A stretch of 64,000 nucleotides of DNA from Jatrophihabitans sp. (GTDB lineage: Bacteria > Actinomycetota > Actinomycetes > Mycobacteriales > Jatrophihabitantaceae): assembly GCA_036389035.1 (NCBI GenBank), contig DASVQQ010000011.1, positions 248,001 through 312,000 of the forward strand, read 5' to 3'. The position numbers and the translations under genes are program-made. Shown piece after piece: positions 1 through 5,573 of the stretch (within the stretch, counting starts at the first letter, position 1; every line of letters starts with the position of its first letter). The notes below the pieces were generated by a model, which did not search any database, was not told where the DNA came from, and saw only the letters and a list, made by a program, of their open reading frames with translations.

Positions 1-90
1 CGTCGCCGGCGGGTTCTGGCGGAGGTGGCAATCCGGCTGGACGGCGTCGTAGACCGCTTCACGGCCGAGGCGAGCAGCCAAGCGGCGTAG
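1..90 (+). CDS. C-terminal end of an unidentified chromosomal gene (partial)
   Basis: Frame 1 is open from the window edge to a TAG at 88-90, giving 29 residues that end in SSQAA. Nearly all third codon positions are G or C, as in real genes of this genome, so I read this as the tail of a gene that starts outside the window. It lies just outside the island boundary at 271 and would be the native neighbour of the initiator tRNA before insertion. The fragment is too short to assign a family. Confidence 0.4.
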   Translation, partial: RRRRVLAEVAIRLDGVVDRFTAEASSQAA

Positions 91-234
91 CGCCGTCAGA
101 CATGGAGACACCGACCAGCGAGCCGTCAGCGTCACGCGCTCAGCGAGCAATGGGAGGCCACCGCCTGCGGCGAACCTGCGCCAGTCCGGATAACTCGCCG
201 TAAGTGGGCACTGGATCAAATCTCTAAATGCTTT
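91..234. other. Non-coding flank outside the island
   Basis: No reading frame with convincing codon use is visible. The stretch separates the partial gene at the window edge from the hairpin next to the left att repeat. The bases between that repeat and the integrase start at 462 are AT-richer than the surroundings and probably hold the integrase promoter, but I cannot place its elements. Confidence 0.4.
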
Positions 235-264
235 CAGGCTCGGAATCCGTAGATTCCGAGCCTG
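235..264 (-). terminator. Perfect hairpin beside the left att repeat; probable original terminator of the initiator tRNA
   Basis: A 13-bp perfect stem (CAGGCTCGGAATC, 235-247; complement at 252-264) closes a 4-nt loop. It ends six bases before the 45-bp tRNA-derived repeat. On the minus strand this is where a terminator for an uninterrupted tRNA would sit. The run after the stem (GAAAGCATTT) is only weakly U-rich. Confidence 0.55.
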
Positions 265-270
265 AATTTG

Positions 271-315
271 GTAGCGGGGACAGGATTTGAACCTCCGACC
301 TCTGGGTTATGAGCC
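271..315. repeat. Left attachment-site repeat: copy of the 3' part of the initiator tRNA gene
   Basis: These 45 bases match 5404-5448 in direct orientation with one mismatch (C at 295, G at 5428). They cover the tRNA 3' end through the T arm and variable region to the anticodon loop. The copy stops inside the anticodon arm, so it is not a working tRNA. It marks the distal end of the integrated element. Confidence 0.85.
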
Positions 316-461
316 GTTAACCGGTCCCCTGTTGCATCGTACTCGTAGCGGTAATAGCCTTATTTTATAGGGAATTCAGTGCCATTTAATGCCGCCTCAT
401 GACGGCTCGTGGCGCGCCGTGCGGGGTCATCAGAGGGTCACGAGCACAGTTGAGGAAAACA

Positions 462-1100
462 ATGGGCCAGAGTCGCAAACGCATCATCGGCAACGGTGAC
501 ATCCGCTACACCGCGTACTACGACGATCTCCGCGGCCGACGCCGCTCCGCCGGCACCTTCGCCAGCAAGAAAGCAGCCGACGCGGCCTGGCGCAACGCCG
601 AGTCGCTCCAACAGTCCGGACATCCAGGTGACCTTCGAGCAGGACAGCGACCATTCGCGGATTACGTCGCCACCGCGTGGTTGCCGAACCACGTCATGGA
701 GCCCACGACCCGGCAGTCGTACCACTACAACCTCGACCGGCACATCATCCCATGGTTCGGGCCGATGAAGATGGCCGACATCCTGCCCATCCACGTCCGT
801 GAATGGGTCATCGACATGGTCACCCGTGGCGTAACCCCGGCCACCATTCGGCACCAGAAGATCATCCTGTCCGCAGTCTTCACAACTGCCCTCAACGACT
901 TCGTCATCCGCCTGCACCCTTGCCGCGGAGTCAAGACGCCAACCGTCCCAATCAAGTCATTCCGCATCCTGGCCCCGGACGCTCTGGCAGACCAGCGTGG
1001 TTACCCGGCCGCGTCTATCAGGGCGATCCAAGTGTTGAGTTCGCTGATCGCGTCCGCGAGGGGAACAGTGACGCCACCTGCTGTCGCGGCCATCGAGTAG
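462..1100 (+). pseudogene. Tyrosine recombinase (phage-type integrase), catalytic domain lost
   Basis: The ATG at 462 follows TTGAGGAAAAC, a good ribosome site, and is preferred over the ORF start at 399. Residues 1-50 resemble the arm-binding N-terminus of actinophage integrases (RYTAYYDDLRGRR, GTFASKKAADA), and about 65-165 form the SAM-like core-binding domain. Homology stops near FRILAPDAL, just where the catalytic domain with its R-HxxR-Y residues should begin. The last 35 or so residues are antisense to the neighbouring minus-strand gene and look like read-through. The protein can have no strand-transfer activity. It is probably the enzyme that built the island, broken by a later deletion or insertion near 980-1000. 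Confidence 0.8.
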
Positions 1101-1427
1101 TCCCGGGACCAGTGCTCGTGGGCAATCGCTATGGGTGGCCAGCTGCGTTCCGGGCGACCTAGCTCCCGGGCTTCCGCGGCTCGTGCCTGGAACAACGAGA
1201 GGCATGCTTGTCTTAGTTCGTCAGCAGTGGGCGACTGTTCTGCATTTACCAGGTCGCGCAGCAGTAGCAGGTCGATGATGTCGCGGGCTCGGTCGTTGCG
1301 CAGGTCGGGCGACAGGTAGAGCTGCCGAGCGATCAGGGGCACCCGGAGGCCGGACAGCAGTAGCCGTACCACTTGCGCCTCACGGTCAGACAGCGCGCAC
1401 GCCTCAGCGTGCGTTTGGCCGGGCTGC
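1001..1427 (-). CDS. Unknown protein with a possible LuxR-type helix-turn-helix
   Basis: I start this frame at the GTG near 1427, just after the stop of the upstream gene, because the part further upstream is a shadow of that gene. The 141-residue product contains LSDREAQVVRLLLSG and then IARQLYLSP, which resembles the LSxREx-VLxLLxxG-IAxxLxLS pattern of LuxR-family DNA-binding domains. The second recognition helix is not clear. Its 3' end abuts the truncated integrase. It is probably island cargo cotranscribed with the gene before it, and might be a regulator, but no close family is recognised. Confidence 0.5.
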
Positions 1428-1433
1428 ACCGGG

Positions 1434-1940
1434 CTAGGAGTCAGCCAGTCCCTGGCTGATGTGCCGGGGTGGTCGCCAGCCCTCCTCCACGTCGGCCGTG
1501 TGGGCCAGGTACGCGGCGAGGTTACGGATGCTGTCCGGATGCACCGTGCATCGGAACCGCTCCCCGCCGGTGTCCTCGGCCGGTTCGAACTCGATAGCCA
1601 ATCGAGTCTGGTCCGGCGTGTGCCCGAGCTGGCCGAACCGGAACGGGCGCACCAGGTAGGCCGAGAAGTAACCCGGCCGTCCGCCGTCGTCCAGGGCGCC
1701 AAAGAAGCCGTCATAGCTACGGCACTCGGTGTGGTGGTGGTTCGGTGACGCGTACCCGTCGGGGAACTGCGGGTGGCTGGCCCGGTCAACGCACCAGTCC
1801 GCGCCGTAGTCGAATTGGTAGCTGTCTCCGTCCTCGCCGTCAGGGATGAGTCGCCAGGGCTGGTCGGGTGTGGGCACCCACTCCGGGCTTTCGCCGGGGT
1901 CAGACGAGCTGGAACGGTCGGAGCCGTTAGATTCGTTCAT
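1434..1940 (-). CDS. Unknown 168-residue acidic protein (island cargo)
   Basis: The ATG start at 1940 and TAG at 1434 enclose a soluble, acidic protein. It has a Ser/Asp-rich N-terminus (about 1-20), then an aromatic-rich body with WRLIPDGEDGD, CVDRASHPQF and NHHHTECRSYDGFF, and a C-terminal segment carrying FRCTVHPDS. No membrane segment or signal peptide is visible. The ribosome site is weak. It is followed within 10 bases by the possible HTH gene, suggesting an operon. I do not recognise the family. The His/Cys-rich middle could bind metal, which is only a guess. Confidence 0.6.
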   Translation of the reverse strand: MNESNGSDRSSSSDPGESPEWVPTPDQPWRLIPDGEDGDSYQFDYGADWCVDRASHPQFPDGYASPNHHHTECRSYDGFFGALDDGGRPGYFSAYLVRPFRFGQLGHTPDQTRLAIEFEPAEDTGGERFRCTVHPDSIRNLAAYLAHTADVEEGWRPPRHISQGLADS

Positions 1941-2447
1941 TGGGTCGTTGCCTATCTCGCGTAGGTAGCGATCAAGGCCCTGGTCGGTGTTGCCGCACCG
2001 GCCGGGGCCGCCTGATGGGGATGGTTCTGGGCCCGTTCACTCGACGGGCCACTCGGCTCTTTCCGCCGCGCCATCAACATGGCGGGGAAGGTAGACGCCG
2101 CTATGACAACTTCAACCGGCCGATCACGACCCCGCGGCTGGGTTGTCACCCGCATAGCGCCGGTGCAGCACAGCCATCGAAGGCAGGGGTGCTCCAGGTT
2201 CGGGTATACGTACTCGTCGCTGGCACCACGGCGGGTCAGGTTTGGAGGTTGGGTAGTTTCGTCATCGGGTCGTCTCCTGTTGACGCAGGGTTCGATCAAG
2301 GCCCGGTCCGGTGCTGCTAACACCTGGCCGGGCCGCCTTGTAGGCGGCTCCCCTAACCTATGGACGCCATCGGCCAGCTCGCCCCGTCGTCCCCGCCAAA
2401 CGGGCAACTGTGTCACCGTCGCGCAACGTGCTCTGCAGTCGTCTGGA
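1941..2447. other. Stretch without a convincing gene; imperfectly duplicated leader sequence
   Basis: No long frame here has convincing codon use. On the minus strand a segment around GGGCCTTGATCG occurs twice (about 1968-1995 and 2290-2320). Each copy is followed 27 or 28 bases later by an ATG preceded by CGACCC; the lower copy leads into the 168-residue gene. The upper copy has a good AGGAGA ribosome site but encodes only about nine residues (MTKLPNLQT) before a stop. It looks like the remnant of a duplicated gene start. Confidence 0.35.
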
Positions 2448-2476
2448 TTGACCGATTGGCTGCGTGCGGCTACCTT
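2448..2476 (+). promoter_or_regulatory. Promoter of the PadR/HAAS operon, leaderless type
   Basis: TTGACC (2448-2453) and TACCTT (2471-2476) are separated by exactly 17 bases. The ATG of the PadR gene begins seven bases after the -10 element, so transcription should start at or next to the start codon. Autoregulation by PadR would be expected, but no clear palindromic operator is visible. Confidence 0.65.
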
Positions 2477-2483
2477 GTGTCGC

Positions 2484-2834
2484 ATGGAACTGGGTAGCAC
2501 ACGCAACCCGATTACCCAGCTGCGACGTGGGGTGCTCGAGTTCTGTGTGCTGTCCCTGCTGCGCGACGAGCAGCGTTACGGCTTCGACCTCGTGCGTCTG
2601 CTTGGCGAGGTCGAGGGCATGGTGACCAGCGAGGGCACGATCTACCCGCTGCTGTCGCGGTTGCGCCGTGACGGGCTGGTGACCACCAGTTGGCAGGAGT
2701 CCGATGTGGGACCTCCGCGCCGGTACTACGCGCTCTCTGAGGACGGGCAGGGCGCACTGAAGGCCTTCACCGTTGAGTGGGCACGGTTCCGCGATGCCGT
2801 CGACACCCTTCTGGACACCGGAGCCCGTCCATGA
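2484..2834 (+). CDS. PadR-family transcriptional regulator
   Basis: This 116-residue protein has the PadR winged-helix pattern: LRRGVLEFCVLSLL at the start, then RYGFDLVRLL, the TSEGTIYPLLSRLRRDGLV recognition and wing region, and PPRRYYALSEDG. The short C-terminal helix fits the small PadR-s2 class. The start at 2484 is chosen because homology begins there and a leaderless promoter ends seven bases upstream. The stop overlaps the next start as ATGA, so translation is coupled to the HAAS protein. PadR proteins commonly repress such small membrane-protein operons. It lies inside the tRNA island. Confidence 0.85.
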   Translation: MELGSTRNPITQLRRGVLEFCVLSLLRDEQRYGFDLVRLLGEVEGMVTSEGTIYPLLSRLRRDGLVTTSWQESDVGPPRRYYALSEDGQGALKAFTVEWARFRDAVDTLLDTGARP

Positions 2835-3766
2835 GCATCCCTGTCACCGATCCGTTCCTCCGGGCCTACCTGGACCGGCTGGACCGGTGCGCTGCCGTCC
2901 TGCCGACCGACCAGCGCACTGAACTGGTCGAGGAGATCAGCCGGCATATCGCCGATGCGATGGCGATCGGCCAGGTGCGCACGGAGGCGGATATGCGCAC
3001 CATGCTCGACCGGCTCGGCGAGCCGGAAGAGATCGTTGCGGCCGCGCGCGCCGATGCGGGCGCGACGCCGGGATTCACGCTCTCGCCGCCCTACATCGGC
3101 GAGGCGCCGGTGGCACTGCGCGCGCCGACCACGACGTGGGAAGGCATCACGGTCGCATTGCTGACCATCGGGTCGATCGTCCCGGTCATCGGTTGGCTGG
3201 CCGGCGTCGCGATGCTGTGGACGTCCACGCGGTGGCGCCCGGGAGAAAAGGTGCTCGGCACGCTGATCATGCCGCTGGGTCCCGCCGCGGTGATCTGGTT
3301 CGCGCTGATACCCGTCTCAAGCGAGTCGTGCACGGGCGGCACCGAGACACCGTCCTTCGACGGCACCGTGACCACAGTGCCGCAGGTATGCACGCACAGC
3401 GGTCTGATCCTCTCGGCCTGGATGAGTACTCCGCTGATCCTGTTCTGGCTGATCGCGCCGATCGCGGTCGCGGTCGTGTTGTTCAAGCGTGCCGCCGCGC
3501 GCGCCGCAAAGGAACCACCCGTGCCGATCACGATCGAGCAGTTGGACGCGGCCCGTTGGGGCGGACTCGAGATTGCAGCGGTCCTGCTGCTGTCGGTGGG
3601 CACATTCGTCGCGCCGATCATCGCACCGATCGCAGGGCTGGCACTCGCCTGGACGTCCGATGCGTGGACCCGCACCGAGAAGGTCGTCGCGACGGCACTG
3701 ACGCTCGGCGCGGTTCTCCTCGGCCTGTTCGCCTTTTTCTTCCTGTTCTTCCTGATGGTGGCGTGA
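2831..3766 (+). CDS. HAAS/DUF1700-domain membrane protein, PadR partner
   Basis: Residues 1-75 form a soluble alpha-helical HAAS-type domain: FLRAYLDRLDRCAAVLP, ELVEEISRHIADA and MLDRLGEPEEIVAAAR match the DUF1700 core. The remaining part of the 311 residues carries about six hydrophobic membrane segments in three pairs (about 105-150, 195-220 and 240-310). HAAS proteins are known to be encoded beside PadR regulators and to influence envelope processes; a specific ligand cannot be read from sequence. The ATG at 2831 overlaps the PadR stop. The C-terminal tail FFFLFFLMVA is unusually Phe-rich. Confidence 0.8.
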   Translation: MSIPVTDPFLRAYLDRLDRCAAVLPTDQRTELVEEISRHIADAMAIGQVRTEADMRTMLDRLGEPEEIVAAARADAGATPGFTLSPPYIGEAPVALRAPTTTWEGITVALLTIGSIVPVIGWLAGVAMLWTSTRWRPGEKVLGTLIMPLGPAAVIWFALIPVSSESCTGGTETPSFDGTVTTVPQVCTHSGLILSAWMSTPLILFWLIAPIAVAVVLFKRAAARAAKEPPVPITIEQLDAARWGGLEIAAVLLLSVGTFVAPIIAPIAGLALAWTSDAWTRTEKVVATALTLGAVLLGLFAFFFLFFLMVA

Positions 3767-3806
3767 CCGACAACAAAGCTTGCCCTACGACAGCTCGGAG
3801 TTAGAC

Positions 3807-3914
3807 ATGCTGGCCCTCACCCTCGTCGGTACGGTGTTCCTGCTGGCCGCGGCCGCGCCGTTCTTCGCGGCCATCTACCTCGCCGTGCGACTCAACTCGC
3901 GCCGCAAGCTTTGA
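3807..3914 (+). CDS. 35-residue single-pass membrane peptide
   Basis: An ATG at 3807 is preceded by GGAG six bases upstream and opens a frame of 35 codons ending in TGA at 3912-3914. The product is one hydrophobic helix (residues about 3-27) followed by a basic tail, RLNSRRKL, so it should insert with the tail inside. It follows the HAAS gene by 40 bases in the same direction, suggesting a third member of the PadR operon. Codon use is high in G/C at third positions. No family is recognised. Confidence 0.5.
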   Translation: MLALTLVGTVFLLAAAAPFFAAIYLAVRLNSRRKL

Positions 3915-3972
3915 CCCGCGTCGAGCTAAGCAAACACGCACCCTTCTGTCGCGCGGTTACCCGGCCGCGCTG

Positions 3973-4120
3973 CTCTGCGACAACGGCCCCGAGCGGGCCT
4001 GCGACGCGAAGGCCGACTGGGGCCGGCGAACGCTTCGGACTCTCCTTCATCCCGCCCGGCGAACCTTGGCGCAACGGCTACGTCGAGCCGTTCAAGCCAC
4101 CTCGTCGGCAGCCTGCTGAT
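3973..4120 (+). pseudogene. IS3-family transposase remnant
   Basis: Two pieces of an IS3-type OrfB DDE domain remain in different frames. LCDNGPE at 3973 carries the second catalytic Asp context. FGLSFIPPGEPWRNGYVE from 4034 corresponds to the conserved region that ends in the catalytic Glu. The rest of the element is gone and no inverted repeats are visible. The scrap overlaps the 3' end of the minus-strand membrane-protein gene. Confidence 0.7.
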
Positions 4121-4976
4121 CTCGATCAGCCTCGTAGTCGCGCACAACCTGCTGGGCACCCCTGAAGCTCGCTGCCTCCCCGGCTCGGCGCGGCCACATC
4201 CCCCTGAACTCACTGAGCCGCCGTGGGTGGCCGCGAAGCTGAACGATCACGCCGAGCTTGGCAGCCCAAGAAGCAGGAGTATCCACCTGCGACCGCATCC
4301 GCAGGAACACCGACTCATAAGTGCCTACCAGCGCCACGAGGTACAGGTATGGCAGGGCCGCGACGGTCAACCAGACGGGCACCAAAAAGGAGGCGACGAC
4401 ATCATGCGGATTGAGCTCGTGCCAGTGACTGGCCAGATACAGTGCCGTCGCCACCACCAACCAGAGCAACACACCTAAAAGCACGACATTGATCGCTCGA
4501 TGCACCGGTTTGAACTCGTCTTTTGATGCGCTCACCACTTGCAACATCACTAGCACCGCTAAACCAAGCTGCAACACAATCTCGACCGGAATGCTGAACG
4601 TCCGAATGTTGAGGAAGAACTCAAAGAATGCTCCCGCTCCAATCAGCTCAACAATCCGCTTCCGGAAGAATCCGGGTTTCTGGATGGCGTCCATACTCTG
4701 TATAAAAAGGCCGAAGCCCGTAAAGAAGAACCAAAACCCGACTGCGCCGATCAAAGAGGGATCCCAATAGCCCAGTCGATCAACCACCCAGGTTAGCCCT
4801 GCGATAATGACCATATAGGTCAGCAGCGGCACCAACAACTTAGAGTTGCCTAGCTGCTTAAGTATGTTTCCCAGCGACTGGCGCAGTTCAGAATGCGTCA
4901 GGCAAAATACAAGCAGTACCGCCAACCAAAATAGCGTTGCCCATTCACGCGTTCCCATACACATATCATAAATCAT
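4092..4976 (-). CDS. Low-GC multi-spanning membrane protein of unknown function
   Basis: From the ATG at 4976 the frame gives 294 residues with about seven hydrophobic segments (first at 10-28, last near 205-235), then a charged cytoplasmic-looking tail of about 60 residues. The open frame reaches further upstream, but that part is antisense to the serine-recombinase remnant and is rejected. Bases from about 4480 to 5000 are much AT-richer than anything else in the window, a clear sign of transfer. The last 40 or so codons return to high GC and overlap the IS3 scrap, so the native C-terminus may have been replaced. No motif allows a function to be named. Confidence 0.65.
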   Translation of the reverse strand: MIYDMCMGTREWATLFWLAVLLVFCLTHSELRQSLGNILKQLGNSKLLVPLLTYMVIIAGLTWVVDRLGYWDPSLIGAVGFWFFFTGFGLFIQSMDAIQKPGFFRKRIVELIGAGAFFEFFLNIRTFSIPVEIVLQLGLAVLVMLQVVSASKDEFKPVHRAINVVLLGVLLWLVVATALYLASHWHELNPHDVVASFLVPVWLTVAALPYLYLVALVGTYESVFLRMRSQVDTPASWAAKLGVIVQLRGHPRRLSEFRGMWPRRAGEAASFRGAQQVVRDYEADRDQQAADEVA

Positions 4977-5000
4977 TGAACGACTAGCAATTCGGAGGAG

Positions 5001-5290
5001 ATCCCGCAGCCGTACTATATAGGCGAGGTGGTCTACTGCGGCGTGCGCTATCCGGGCAGGCACGAAGCGATCGTCGATCCCGCCACCTGGCAGCGCGTCC
5101 AAGCCGTCCAAGCGGTCCACAACAGCCCAACCTGCAAACCTGCATCGCCTACTTGCAGGACTGCCAGGCGGCCTACCTGGGAGCGTCACCGGCAGTCGCC
5201 GACAGCTCAACCAAGCCTTCTTCGACAAGATCTATATCGATGAAGGACGGCACCGATGCGAACAAGGCACCGTATCGCTCTGTGGTGCTT
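5001..5290 (+). pseudogene. Large serine recombinase remnant, frameshifted and internally deleted
   Basis: IGEVVYCGVRYPGRHEAIVD and PATWQRVQAV (from about 5010) match the end of the Recombinase domain of large serine integrases. The zinc-ribbon part that should follow is missing. A coiled-coil-like piece (YLQDCQAAYLGASP) and then, in another frame, RRQLNQAFFDKIYIDEG from 5197 match the C-terminal region of the same family. The resolvase catalytic domain with its serine is absent. It is a second, independent integrase relic beside the tRNA. Confidence 0.75.
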
Positions 5291-5352
5291 CGTCACGACC
5301 GAGGACGTGCCCTACCGCCTCGTGGTGAGGGTCACACCAGGGTCACAACGAG

Positions 5353-5385
5353 CAAGGCCTCCAGCGCGGTGCGCTGGAGGCCTTG
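5353..5385 (-). terminator. Perfect 15-bp hairpin downstream of the initiator tRNA
   Basis: CAAGGCCTCCAGCGC (5353-5367) and its complement (5371-5385) enclose a 3-base loop. It lies about 20 bases past the 3' end of the minus-strand tRNA, on the island side of the att repeat, so it was supplied by the element. It mirrors the hairpin at 235-264. There is no strong U tract. Confidence 0.55.
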
Positions 5386-5403
5386 TATCCTGGGACCTAC
5401 GTT

Positions 5404-5448
5404 GTAGCGGGGACAGGATTTGAACCTGCGACCTCTGGGTTATGAGCC
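5404..5448. repeat. Right attachment-site repeat within the initiator tRNA
   Basis: This is the second copy of the 45-bp repeat, lying inside the intact tRNA gene from the 3' end to the anticodon arm. Integration here keeps the tRNA whole because the element carries an equivalent 3' half. Confidence 0.85.
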
Positions 5449-5478
5449 CAGCGAGCTACCGAGCTGCTCCACCCCGCG
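5405..5478 (-). tRNA. Initiator tRNA-fMet (anticodon CAU)
   Basis: The 74-base minus-strand sequence folds as a cloverleaf. Initiator marks are present: an unpaired C1 opposite U72, and three consecutive G-C pairs at the bottom of the anticodon stem (CUGGG-loop-CCCAG) around a CUCAUAA loop. CCA is not encoded; CAA follows position 73. It is the integration target of the island. The match to remembered mycobacterial initiator tRNAs is close. No second initiator copy is seen in the window, so intactness of this gene may be essential. Confidence 0.95.
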
Positions 5479-5573
5479 TCGGTAAGCACAACACTACCTG
5501 CCGGCCTACCCGCCACCAAATCGGGGCCGCCTCGCGTGGCAAGGCGGCCCCGATCCGGCAGCTGGAACCCGGG

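Larger units (their letters stand above)
271..5448. mobile_element. Decayed genomic island integrated in the initiator tRNA gene
   Basis: The 45-bp direct repeats at both ends, a tyrosine integrase next to one end and an intact tRNA at the other are the usual layout of a tRNA-targeted integrative element. The cargo is a PadR/HAAS pair, two unknown genes and a low-GC membrane protein. The integrase lacks its catalytic domain, and a serine recombinase and an IS3 transposase are both frameshifted, so the element looks immobile now and has taken up more than one mobile unit. No replication or conjugation gene is visible. Confidence 0.8.

Noticed and set aside
271..315. Second tRNA gene
   Set aside because: The copy ends in the anticodon arm and the D arm and 5' acceptor strand are missing.
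1001..1789. 262-codon reading of the minus-strand gene
   Set aside because: Its first 120 codons lie in a different frame inside the 168-residue gene and have shadow composition; only the part after about 1427 looks coding.
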